NCBI GenBank assembly: GCA_021849995.1
Contig: JAJZSC010000003.1
Location: forward strand, 1-22,535
Direction: 5' to 3'
From: Bacillota bacterium
GTDB taxonomy: Bacteria; Bacillota; Desulfitobacteriia; Desulfitobacteriales; Desulfitobacteriaceae
DNA: 22,535 bases
Positions 7,198 to 15,026 of the stretch are shown piece after piece (position 1 is the stretch's first letter; every line of letters begins with the position of its first letter). The notes under the pieces were generated by a model. The model had not been told where the DNA came from. It searched no databases and saw only the letters and a program-made list of their open reading frames with translations. The position numbers and the translations under genes are program-made.

Positions 7198-8595
7198 TCA
7201 AATCGAAGCCTCTCCAATAGGGACGAGAACTCTCTTCATTGCTACACACTCACCGTTCTTGATAACATAGCATTCCACAAAATGCGATCCAGAGAATTGC
7301 GATTCCTCCCTATGATGACTTCCAGAATCCTTTATAATCTGACCTCGCACTTGATTATGCGTTTCAGCATATTCGCCAACATTACGAACTTTCCACCAAA
7401 TACTATATGGATGCGGTGTGTTAGTTGTTGCATAAAAATCAATGTGCAGTCCATGCGGTATTAACCATTTGAACATTGGGAACTTGCTCAGGAAAGTATT
7501 TAATGGCTGCTGATGAAAACCATTTGCTTCTATTTTAACTTCGACACTTACATCATAAACGTCATTGATATCGAGAACTAAATCCTCAATATACTGCTCC
7601 GTGTCATTGTATTTTATAACACTATCTGATCTATATGACTTAGCAAGAGCAAACGATTCATTGACTGCAGTGCTTAACTCTTGCCAGAAACTATGATTAA
7701 AGAATTCATTCCAAACCCTATATGCATCCGTTTCATCGCAGGCGTCATCAAATAAGACATCTAACTTGCTCAGTTTATCTTTTAAGCGAGACAACCAGTT
7801 GTCCATCTTATCATAATGGTTTTGAGCAGTGAGCAAGGATATCTCTGGATCAGTAGGATTGTAAACCTCAGTTGAGTCTTCAAGTCTATCTCGAACCGCT
7901 ATCATCGTATGATAAAAGATCTCATCAATCCGGTCATAATCTGTATTGTATACTTCATCACATAGAACAGATTGTAATAGTCCTCCGGGTATATTCACCC
8001 AGCCAGTTCTGGATTTGCAAAACATTTTTGATAACCTTACTACCTTACGAAGCTCTTTACCTTTATCAGATACTTCACTTTGAAACCAACTGGTAATAGC
8101 TTTCGGATCCCTTTGTGTCCAAGAAGATCCTCCTGAATGCTCATATGTATACTCATCAGATCCAGCTTCCTTGAACCTACGATATACCGCAAAGTCAATG
8201 TGGTAACCATCATTATATTTTATTCTTACACAGTTTGTTTTGCAGTCGGGGTCTTCTTTAAACTGCCCCATTTTATACTCCAAAGCATCTCGAACTAGTC
8301 TTCTGGCCTGTAACGGACCCATATCACCAATATTGGCTTTGTCAAATACTATCGCAACGTCAATATCATAGTCATTAGAATCATTCTGCACCACCGTGTT
8401 CATTGCCATGCTGCCTTGAACACGTGTCTCTGCGTAAGAATAAGATGTATTATGATCAGAATTATAGCTTTTAAAACCATTCTTTAATCGTTCAAGATTC
8501 TTATTTTTCTTTTCTCGTAGTTCCTGTTGCTTATCCCCTTGAAGGACAACGTAGTCTTTTATAAATCGCTCAAATTGTTTAGAGGCATCATACAT
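7198..8595 (-). CDS. CD-NTase (cGAS/DncV-like cyclic-oligonucleotide synthase) with C-terminal AGS-C-like sensor domain
   Basis: 465 residues. The nucleotidyltransferase core shows the GS motif (VQGSMAMNT, Gly61-Ser62), the metal-binding pair in YDIDVAIVF (Asp77, Asp79) and the third acidic residue in YHIDFAVYRR (Asp134), so it should be active. A helical region follows to about 320. The last 130 residues (about 331-463, with LIPHGLHIDFYA, YSIWWKVRNVG and SHFVECYVIKNG) resemble the AGS-C domain described with SMODS/AGS nucleotidyltransferases, thought to bind ligand. In CBASS, infection triggers such enzymes to make cyclic di- or trinucleotides that activate an effector. The ATG overlaps the stop of the upstream SAVED gene by one base (TAATG), with a strong GGAGGGG site, so the pair is translationally coupled. 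No Cap2/Cap3 or HORMA/TRIP13 genes are present. Confidence 0.92.
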   Translation of the reverse strand: MYDASKQFERFIKDYVVLQGDKQQELREKKNKNLERLKNGFKSYNSDHNTSYSYAETRVQGSMAMNTVVQNDSNDYDIDVAIVFDKANIGDMGPLQARRLVRDALEYKMGQFKEDPDCKTNCVRIKYNDGYHIDFAVYRRFKEAGSDEYTYEHSGGSSWTQRDPKAITSWFQSEVSDKGKELRKVVRLSKMFCKSRTGWVNIPGGLLQSVLCDEVYNTDYDRIDEIFYHTMIAVRDRLEDSTEVYNPTDPEISLLTAQNHYDKMDNWLSRLKDKLSKLDVLFDDACDETDAYRVWNEFFNHSFWQELSTAVNESFALAKSYRSDSVIKYNDTEQYIEDLVLDINDVYDVSVEVKIEANGFHQQPLNTFLSKFPMFKWLIPHGLHIDFYATTNTPHPYSIWWKVRNVGEYAETHNQVRGQIIKDSGSHHREESQFSGSHFVECYVIKNGECVAMKRVLVPIGEASI

Positions 8596-9704
8596 TAAAC
8601 TTCCCCTCCCTCGACTTCAACCAGCTTTCCACAGTCATCTGCAGTGATCGAAACAATAATACCAAACGGGTATTTGGGCAAATTACTCTGTACAAAATGG
8701 TATGAAATAATCTGCGGCAACCGATTATTAGACAAAGCGAATAACATGCCAAGTTTTATTGAGACACAGCTCGGAATTGACGCCACAAAATGAACTCTAT
8801 TGATCTTTGGATACTTTTCCTTAATGGCCTCAATAGCATTTAATACGATATTTCCATAGTCTTCAAGCTGCTCATTTGAGACTATCACATTGTCCTTCGG
8901 CTCATCTAACCTAATCTTGATTAAATTCAAATCTCCGAATTGAACAAGGTCAGGCTCTTGAACAGTTCTAGTAATAGATAAGGCAACTATGACATCCGTA
9001 GAATCCTGCTTAATATATTGTGGATAGGTTACATGTAACGGCTCATGTTTTTGAAATCCATCCTTCGCTTTCAACTCGTAATACTTATTATCAGTTCTTT
9101 TAAATTCAAAGAATCTTTTAAGGTTACAATCAGATAACCTTGTTCCAGCTAATATTGTGTATGGAATGGGAGCCATCCCCGTGAAACAAGACTTGAAATC
9201 TTTACTTCTATTACTGAATGCTTCGCATTGCCTCTTAACCTTATCCACTATTAGCTGATTCTTTTCCTCGGTCATTGGGCCATTTCTGAATATATCCACG
9301 AAATCAATGATAACTTCTTTAACTTTGAAATCTACCAATTTAAGGTCATTGATGTTCTGTACATCACTTATTTCCTTCTGAGAGAACAAGCCAAACATAT
9401 TTAGGACAAAGATACGATCCTTAATATCTTTTCTTAAAAAAAGACCCAATATAATCAATAAGAAACCACATGCAATAGCGACATAATCATCTTCCACACT
9501 TACTGCAACTTTAAATAGTGAAGCAATAATTGAAGTTACTATTTCTTTAATTCCCGGAAAAGCAGAAACCACAAGAGAAACTCCAGCAGTTATTATTGTG
9601 TCCGACATGTTTGTAGAGGAATCCTTTGAGAAAACGCGTCTGATTATCAAAATCAATAGACATACAATTATGATCAATACACCAATAACAATCCAGTATA
9701 TCAT
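8595..9704 (-). CDS. Membrane-anchored SAVED-domain CBASS effector (TM-SAVED)
   Basis: 369 residues. The N-terminus has TM helix 1 (2-22, very hydrophobic), an amphipathic/hydrophobic stretch (about 38-70) and another clear helix (about 77-95, YVAIACGFLLIILGLF). From about 165 the SAVED fold begins: FTGMAPIPYTILAGTRL, then FFEFKRTDNKYYEL, a strand/helix region, VHFVASIPSCVSIKLGMLFA and YPFGIIVSITA near the end. SAVED domains bind cyclic oligonucleotides and transmit this to a fused effector; here the fusion partner is the membrane segment, so the predicted outcome is membrane disruption and growth arrest of infected cells. It lies directly upstream of, and overlaps, the CD-NTase gene. AAAGGA lies 8-9 bp before the ATG at 9704. 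The exact number of TM helices is uncertain. Confidence 0.88.
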   Translation of the reverse strand: MIYWIVIGVLIIIVCLLILIIRRVFSKDSSTNMSDTIITAGVSLVVSAFPGIKEIVTSIIASLFKVAVSVEDDYVAIACGFLLIILGLFLRKDIKDRIFVLNMFGLFSQKEISDVQNINDLKLVDFKVKEVIIDFVDIFRNGPMTEEKNQLIVDKVKRQCEAFSNRSKDFKSCFTGMAPIPYTILAGTRLSDCNLKRFFEFKRTDNKYYELKAKDGFQKHEPLHVTYPQYIKQDSTDVIVALSITRTVQEPDLVQFGDLNLIKIRLDEPKDNVIVSNEQLEDYGNIVLNAIEAIKEKYPKINRVHFVASIPSCVSIKLGMLFALSNNRLPQIISYHFVQSNLPKYPFGIIVSITADDCGKLVEVEGGEV

Positions 9705-9752
9705 TATCTTTTTCCTTTCTTAGCTACAACGGCAATCTATACTTATCCAACT

Positions 9753-9902
9753 TTATGCAGCAGTCAACGCCAACCCCTTAGCCAAGACATTCAACTGAGC
9801 ATTATCGCCAATCAAGATCTTTACTTTGTCATTCGGTTCAATTGAGTAATCCCTAAACCGCCTATAATTTATAAGTTTAATTTTGAGAATCGGGGCAGGC
9901 AT
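9753..9902 (-). pseudogene. 49-codon ORF resembling the truncated N-terminus of an OLD/SMC-like ATPase
   Basis: The ATG at 9902 has an excellent AGGAGG ribosome site 7 bp away. The product starts PAPILKIKLINYRRFRDYSI, then EPNDKVKILIGDNAQ. The pattern KIKxxNYRRFxDYSI...KxxxLIGDN is the first strand and approach to the Walker A loop of OLD/RecF-type ATPases, but where GxGKS should follow it reads AQLNVLAKGLALTAA and stops. So it looks like an ATPase gene cut by an internal deletion that joined the first 36 codons to later sequence. It sits 48 bp upstream of the TM-SAVED gene and may be translated at the head of that transcript. It could instead be a genuine small protein. Confidence 0.5.
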
Positions 9903-10190
9903 GGTTTATCCTCCTACTAAGCGTTTTATGTATACCATTTTGTACCGTATAAGTTTAAATCTTTGAGTTTCCTGTCGTCGCTGATATTCATAAGTTAACG
10001 AACTGCCTATAATTGCTATAACTGTTGGTATCTTGAACTGTCGATTATTAGCCTTTTAGCTATTCGTCTGAGCTTCCATAACACTTAGACTATTTCACAT
10101 ATTGTCCCAAGAATACAGTCGTAAAATAGTGTAATCTCTTAGCTAAAGTGTAGGGAATTTTCCTTAAGTAGACGTAGCTGAGGAATTGAA
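9903..10190. other. Intergenic stretch between the two defence-like operons
   Basis: AT-rich, with no gene seen on either strand. It must hold the 3' end signals of the ATPase-TOPRIM operon and/or the promoter of the CBASS operon, but I find no -35/-10 pair near consensus and no GC-rich hairpin with a T run. Confidence 0.4.
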
Positions 10191-11228
10191 CTAGAGCAGT
10201 CTCAAAACAAGATTAACTACTGTTATTAGCTCATCTTGTCCATCTCGACTACTTAGCTCCTTAGCTGTAGAACAACAAGCAAAGGCTTTCCATATTTGAT
10301 CACCAAATGGACAATACAAATCGCTTTCGACGGTAGAAGAAGTTTCAACAACAGCACTATTTACGGCGTGTTGAACTACTCCACATTTGTCTGACCAAAG
10401 GAGCCTACCATTCTTTAAATCGAAATAATTCTTTTGCTCATTGGTTAACCAGAAATACAAAAAGTTATCAGGGTCTATAGAACTTTTAATCAGGTGTCTC
10501 TTTAAAGCCTCATCAGGAATGTAATTTTCCATTTCGTGTTTATTCAAAACATGAACGCCATAACCATATTTATTGCATATTTTTTTTATATTTCTTATCC
10601 ATCCCTTTTTATTATTAGGGGTTTGTATAGGAGAAATTTTATCACTGTCTACGATACATACCACGCGTTGGAGGCCCTTAATATTTTCTGCAACCATTGG
10701 CAGAGTGCTACCGCCTCCGTGAACAAGCTCAAGAAAACACTGCTCGGTATCAATACCTGCGATTAATTTCAAACATGTCTTGATGAATAGGCCATCTGAC
10801 TCAGCATTCTCCAAAATAATGCTAAGGGGCCTGTTTAAGAATGTCTCAACAATTTCGATGCTAATAAACTCATGAATATTACCAAAGTCATCATGTGCAG
10901 TTAATCGTTTATCATCTAAAAAGGTTTTAAACTCAATTCTCTTCTCGGCGAAAGACTTCTTTCTCTCAAGTATATAATCAGGTGTACAGACTCTTACTAA
11001 AACTGTTGGATTATTGTGTGAATAGAGATCATCAGTTATGGATTTCGTAATGAACTCTTGAAAACTAGCAAGAAGTGGGATGCTAAATATTTCAGGGTCG
11101 TCGCTAGGCCTTAGAAACCAACTATGTTTACCAGAATCAAATAGCCAAAACAATAATTTAAGTGTTTTGGCTATTGAAATGTCAGATTTAGCCTTCTCTA
11201 TTAAATCAGCTGGAACGTGGATTACCAT
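10191..11228 (-). CDS. TOPRIM-like nuclease subunit partnered with the upstream AAA ATPase
   Basis: 345 residues. The N-terminal 130 residues are not recognised. From about 135 a TOPRIM-like fold is visible: a strand ending in acidic residues (SIILENAESDGLFIK, Glu140/Glu143), a turn HGGGST (170-175), a strand with the DxD motif (VVCIVDSDK, Asp194 and Asp196), and then LNKHEMENYIPD (Glu232/Glu234), which matches the E-ENYL element seen in OLD-type and DUF4435-type TOPRIM nucleases. TOPRIM proteins cut DNA or RNA using two metals held by these acids. The ATG overlaps the ATPase stop by 7 bp (ATGGTAA), typical of subunits of one complex. By analogy with two-gene systems such as PARIS it would be the effector restrained by the ATPase. 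Function in defence is inferred, not seen. Confidence 0.72.
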   Translation of the reverse strand: MVIHVPADLIEKAKSDISIAKTLKLLFWLFDSGKHSWFLRPSDDPEIFSIPLLASFQEFITKSITDDLYSHNNPTVLVRVCTPDYILERKKSFAEKRIEFKTFLDDKRLTAHDDFGNIHEFISIEIVETFLNRPLSIILENAESDGLFIKTCLKLIAGIDTEQCFLELVHGGGSTLPMVAENIKGLQRVVCIVDSDKISPIQTPNNKKGWIRNIKKICNKYGYGVHVLNKHEMENYIPDEALKRHLIKSSIDPDNFLYFWLTNEQKNYFDLKNGRLLWSDKCGVVQHAVNSAVVETSSTVESDLYCPFGDQIWKAFACCSTAKELSSRDGQDELITVVNLVLRLL

Positions 11229-12607
11229 AGCGGAGACTCACTCCCTTGATGCTTTTTTCTATAAGCCTTTCTTAGAGCAAGAACCTCCATATAGTCTTCG
11301 GAAAAAAAATCCTTGGGCCAGTCAAGAATCCCGCCATCCCGGTCTATTGTTAGTGGTCGAATATTTATACTGCCATCTTGAGACTTTTCAGTGTAGTATA
11401 AAGCAACCTCATTAGGTGAAAGCCTTTCCTCCAGAATATACCGCCGAAGCCTAATGAGCATATGCTCACTGTGAGTCTCAATAAAAAACATTTTACTGTT
11501 AGAACCTTTCCCCCTTATACCTCGTACAAATAGGTCAGCCAAAGATGATTGTGCTGCCGGATGCAAGTGCAGTTCTGGTTGCTCAATTACATTAATTCGT
11601 GGCAAATGGTTGATCTTTCCAGAGTACATCTGGTTGTTACGCTTCATAAGGGTTTGTACTATAATTGGAATCAATTGCGACAGACCATGTCCGACGTCGA
11701 TAAGATTATTTCTCGCATTTGTCAATTTATCAGTAACAACAATTTTAAACATATCACCTTTTAAATCTTCTACATCTAAGCTATAATTCAGATTTTCTGT
11801 TAGCCATTCTGAAACGCTATTTATAAGCCTATTGTCGGACCTCATATCTTGACCTAATATGACTGGGGCAAATTCGCCGGCACTTCCAACATGGTTAACC
11901 GAATTCTCCGTATATCTGTAAAATCGTTCTGGTGTTCGCCTAAATGGACCTATATAAGAAATATTACCCACCATAGTATTGAAATAGTAACTTAGCGAGG
12001 AAAACAGGTAATAAAACTCATTAGCAATTTTCTTGGTCATTCCACTGTCATCAGTATCTAATACCCTAAAATCAGGAATGAACTTATCAAAACCCATAAG
12101 CTCTTCCGGCATTTCCATTACATTGCCGTCGATTCCTGAAATAAACCGCAGATAATTGCCATTAAAACGTTCGAACACTATTATTACTTGTTTTGTACTT
12201 CTTAGTTCGAAATGATCAACAACTAAATTTCTCTCCCTCAATTTTGCTCTAACCCGAATTATTAGGTCTTCCTTAGAGTTAATAGACTTTTCGAAAATCT
12301 TCCTGATGTAAGGCATTGGTCGTGCTCTTAATAGGTCAGCAGCTTTAATCGAAATTGAAAATTCAATTACAGAATTTTTATCATGATTAAATACAACGTC
12401 TTCAAAGTTTCCATAGTCAATAGACTTCCCATAAAATAGTAAAGGCGCCATCGAATCGTCTTGAAAGGTTTGCCTTAGCACTAAGGGAAATCTCAAAATG
12501 CTGCTCTTTCCAGAACTATTTTGCCCAATGACAATAGTGATGGGCTTAAGTTTAATATCGCCCGTATCCTTAAATCCCTTTATACCCTTTAGCCTAAAGG
12601 TTTTCAT
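11222..12607 (-). CDS. ABC-type AAA ATPase, DUF3696/OLD-like
   Basis: 461 residues with a full ABC-ATPase set: Walker A GQNSSGKSS (28-36), signature-like VGHGLSQ (305-311), Walker B NVIEQPELHLHP (339-350) and the following ETHSEH (377-382). The C-terminus (ALYYTEKSQDGSINIRPL..., with DRDGGILDWPKDFF) is the DUF3696-type ending. There is no fused TOPRIM domain; that domain is supplied by the next gene, which overlaps by 7 bp. Proteins of this group bind DNA or foreign proteins and gate a nuclease partner. An AGGAG site lies 7 bp before the ATG at 12607. The gene is the first of a two-gene operon; 830 bp of decayed sequence lies upstream. Confidence 0.87.
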   Translation of the reverse strand: MKTFRLKGIKGFKDTGDIKLKPITIVIGQNSSGKSSILRFPLVLRQTFQDDSMAPLLFYGKSIDYGNFEDVVFNHDKNSVIEFSISIKAADLLRARPMPYIRKIFEKSINSKEDLIIRVRAKLRERNLVVDHFELRSTKQVIIVFERFNGNYLRFISGIDGNVMEMPEELMGFDKFIPDFRVLDTDDSGMTKKIANEFYYLFSSLSYYFNTMVGNISYIGPFRRTPERFYRYTENSVNHVGSAGEFAPVILGQDMRSDNRLINSVSEWLTENLNYSLDVEDLKGDMFKIVVTDKLTNARNNLIDVGHGLSQLIPIIVQTLMKRNNQMYSGKINHLPRINVIEQPELHLHPAAQSSLADLFVRGIRGKGSNSKMFFIETHSEHMLIRLRRYILEERLSPNEVALYYTEKSQDGSINIRPLTIDRDGGILDWPKDFFSEDYMEVLALRKAYRKKHQGSESPLW

Positions 12608-12670
12608 ATCCTCACTCCTATTCCGAAAGTACTTAGCTTAGCAGTTATTTCTACGATTATCGATTTATAC

Positions 12671-12961
12671 TCAAAACTGACACCTTTCCATTGAATATTG
12701 ACCCCCTATACATCTCTCAAGATAACGTTCTTCCATAGTCACATTATAGACATTTAGCACCACTCCAAATTTGCCATCAGTAACGTTATTCACCTAACAC
12801 AGGAGATGGACAGCTACACCTCTCTCTACATCGATATAGATTCTAAGCTCATAGTAATTCACCAATAAACCTTCCACGTCTTTCTTCGATTCCCTCCTAA
12901 TGTCGCGGAAACAATCCAAGAAAATACAAAATTCAACTTGTTCAAAAGAACGTCTTTGGCA
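12671..12961 (-). pseudogene. Decayed reading frame (C-terminal fragment of an unknown gene)
   Basis: A frame of 97 codons runs from about 12961 to a TGA at 12671 with a single TAG (12796-12794). On both sides of that stop the translation looks like protein (VEGLLVNYYELRIYIDVERG before, then DGKFGVVLNVYNVTMEERYL after). It has no convincing start codon or ribosome site. I do not recognise the family. Confidence 0.4.
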
Positions 12962-12972
12962 GTTTAATTAAT

Positions 12973-13161
12973 TCAGCGCCACACTGCACCCTCTGGCCAT
13001 TCTAATCGGCGTTTGAAGAGTATACGGCTGATGATTATGTGGATGTCTTCCCTGTGTTCTAAAACCTTCATTGTTCGATACTTCTTACTCTTGATAGGCC
13101 ACCAATTGCTGTGTTGTTTTACTTCCACAGAACCAGCATCTTCTCCTCCAAATATTGGCCC
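12973..13161 (-). pseudogene. Second decayed fragment, unknown family
   Basis: 63 open codons reading GPIFGGEDAGSVEVKQHSNW, then WPIKSKKYRTMKVLEH and KRRLEWPEGAVWR, ending in TGA at 12973. The Trp/Lys/Arg-rich composition is protein-like, but there is no start signal and the frame is closed on both sides. It may belong to the same lost gene as the fragment at 12671-12961, which is in a different frame. Not identified. Confidence 0.3.
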
Positions 13162-13246
13162 TTACTTTTGTTTCTCACTTGATCTCTTTTCGTGAATTTG
13201 TCTTAAATGCTAAACAAGATACCTTTCGATATAAGGCATCCCATTA

Positions 13247-13441
13247 TTAATTGATCTCATTCTGAGTAATGTCTAAGGCGGCTTTCGCTACATTTATCTG
13301 GTTAGCACTATTGAAAATAAAAACCATCTTGAATGAGTGCCCTTAACTTCATCCAATGAAGATGCCTGTATATGCAGTTCTATATTTTTCCTTTTAAAAT
13401 ATCATCCACCTGAACTTTCTTCTTTAAGAGGTTTTCTCCGA
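13247..13441 (-). pseudogene. Third decayed fragment immediately after the replication gene
   Basis: Right after the rep stop, three frames each hold a piece that reads like protein: GENLLKKKVQVDDILKGKI, then IELHIQASSLDEVKGTHS, then KMVFIFNSANQINVAKAALD with ITQNEIN, ending at 13247. A frameshift and a nonsense change would join them into a gene of about 65 codons or more. The family is not recognised. Together with the two preceding fragments it shows that 12608-13441 is eroded coding sequence rather than plain spacer. Confidence 0.35.
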
Positions 13442-14743
13442 TTACCCATAATCAGTACCACTCCTTGTAGAATGCTCTTTGGAGAAAGAGCAAGTACCCT
13501 TTAGGGGTGATATGGCAGTATGCCCTTTTAGAATCCCGTTAGAAAATTGGGTTTCTGCTCCGGCGACAGCTGGGAGATTGATATAGATCAAAGAGTTTAA
13601 ATGTCCTGCAGAAAGAATGTACGAGGATTGGGCATACTTTCCCCTAGAGGTTTGGGCTTCAATAATGCCCTCTTGACGGAGTTGGGATAAGGCCGCTTTA
13701 AGGGTTCTATAGGCAACGCCTAGGCGTTCTGACCAGGCCTTTTGAGTTTCTGTGACGGCTTTATGCTGCATGAGATCAGCTATGATATCATCTTTAACTT
13801 CCTGGATATGATCCCTTCTCCGATCGCGGGGCTTGGCCCATTTGTACCAGCCCCTTATCTGTGCAGGCAGGCCTGTTATGGACGAAAGGACACGGGGGGA
13901 GGCATGGTGTCGGCCAGCGAGGACAGACCGATAGATTTTCTCTATCTCTGCCATGGGCAGGGGGGCTTTGAGGTCTTTATTCCAAGCATGAAGTTTGGTA
14001 TAGATCTCTGTAGAAGGGATCCCTGCATCCCATAGGCACAAACCCAAACCATAGGCCCAGCGATTTCTTTCACCTTTTTCTGCGACTGACTCTTGAATTC
14101 GTTTCCCGGCAGGTGTAGCCAGCAAAGTGCCGATATAGACAACCTTATGCCCCTTTTCCTTGGATACTTTAATCGGTCGGCGGGCTTCGTACCACTTAGA
14201 GAGTTCTTCCCAGGTAGTTCTGCTATAGTTGTCCGTATATGCGATATTAGCCATAGTTGGACGGCGTACCCAGCGTTCTACACCTACGGCGCAGGGATCT
14301 GCTTCTAGGGCTTCTACCATGGCCTCATGGACTTTATTCACTTTGGCCAACAGGATATCATGGCGGATTCTGAGTGGTTCAGATAAGATATTCCAGGCTT
14401 GGTAGTGGCCGAGGGTGGCGGTGGCGATAATCAGCTCCGGTGCGGGAATACCGGCAGCGTGATAGAGATCAAGGATATCTTCCGGAGTAGTGCCTTGGGG
14501 AGTATCGAAATCGCAGACAAAGGCCAGGACGTGTCTTACATAGCGACGTTGCCGTCGGCGAGCAAAGAAAGTGGAGGCCGTAATATATGTATAGTCTTTA
14601 GATTCGAGATCAGGGAGGGTCCAGATAATGCGTGGATCAGATTTTATATCGGAACCGAAAACCAGACCGTGATCTTTTTTTAGGTAATTGACTTTATATG
14701 GGCTAGTTTCAGGCATTACGTGAGAATAAACTTCAGATAGCAT
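13442..14743 (-). CDS. Replication initiator/primase (AEP-like, PriCT, winged helix)
   Basis: 433 residues. The N-terminal half has archaeo-eukaryotic primase features: a hydrophobic strand with DxD (AFVCDFDTP, Asp78 and Asp80), a His motif (TLGHYQAW, His113) and the third motif ADPCAVGVERWVRRPTMAN (Asp149, Arg160/161). A PriCT-type domain follows (about 220-290, ERNRWAYGLGLCLWDAGI ... EIEKIYRSVLAG), then a winged helix (about 320-380, AVTETQKAWSERLGVAYRTL, LKAALSQLRQEGIIEA). Such proteins start replication of plasmids and mobile elements by making primers at the origin. It is the last gene of the conjugation strand, separated by a strong hairpin, so it can be expressed on its own. The ATG at 14743 has a modest AAAGG site. 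No iterons were found nearby. Confidence 0.8.
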   Translation of the reverse strand: MLSEVYSHVMPETSPYKVNYLKKDHGLVFGSDIKSDPRIIWTLPDLESKDYTYITASTFFARRRQRRYVRHVLAFVCDFDTPQGTTPEDILDLYHAAGIPAPELIIATATLGHYQAWNILSEPLRIRHDILLAKVNKVHEAMVEALEADPCAVGVERWVRRPTMANIAYTDNYSRTTWEELSKWYEARRPIKVSKEKGHKVVYIGTLLATPAGKRIQESVAEKGERNRWAYGLGLCLWDAGIPSTEIYTKLHAWNKDLKAPLPMAEIEKIYRSVLAGRHHASPRVLSSITGLPAQIRGWYKWAKPRDRRRDHIQEVKDDIIADLMQHKAVTETQKAWSERLGVAYRTLKAALSQLRQEGIIEAQTSRGKYAQSSYILSAGHLNSLIYINLPAVAGAETQFSNGILKGHTAISPLKGTCSFSKEHSTRSGTDYG

Positions 14744-14761
14744 TGAAACAACCTTTCAAAT

Positions 14762-14793
14762 CAAAATCCCGAGCAAGAAAGCTCGGGATTTTG
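14762..14793 (-). terminator. Intrinsic terminator at the end of the conjugation operon
   Basis: A perfect 13-bp stem (CAAAATCCCGAGC / GCTCGGGATTTTG) with a 6-nt loop. On the minus strand it ends in ATTTTGATTT; on the plus strand a second run of Ts follows. It lies between the last T4SS gene and rep, 18 bp before the rep ribosome site, so it either stops the operon or attenuates readthrough into rep. Confidence 0.8.
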
Positions 14794-14854
14794 GCAATTT
14801 TTTATTCTAACGGATACGTTCATCTTGGATAAAGTCAAAAAGGCAATCTTCGAA

Positions 14855-15019
14855 TTACTCGTTAGGTAAAGTAGCATCATAATCAACTTCTTGCAGGGTG
14901 AAATCGGGATGGATTTCTATGGGCATGGGTTCCCGTTTATCCTGAATGAGCAGGATGGCAGCGACAACAAGGATAAAAGTGTAGATAAATAATTCAATGA
15001 TAGTTTTACGTCCCTTCAA
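14855..15019 (-). CDS. Small single-pass membrane protein of the conjugation operon
   Basis: 54 residues from a TTG start at 15019: a basic N-terminus (MKGRKTIIEL), one TM helix (about 8-25, LFIYTFILVVAAILLIQ) and an acidic tail. I chose the TTG because GGAG lies 10-11 bp upstream and the start follows the M23 stop by 7 bp, which suits translational coupling. The frame extends upstream to an ATG at 15154 inside the M23 gene, but that extension is a shadow. Role unknown; small membrane proteins at this place are common in Gram-positive T4SS operons. Confidence 0.6.
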   Translation of the reverse strand: MKGRKTIIELFIYTFILVVAAILLIQDKREPMPIEIHPDFTLQEVDYDATLPNE

Positions 15020-15026
15020 TAAAATT

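Noticed and set aside
13742..14683. Several plus-strand frames of 70-97 codons
   Set aside because: They lie wholly inside the rep/primase gene on the other strand and show no family features or ribosome sites.
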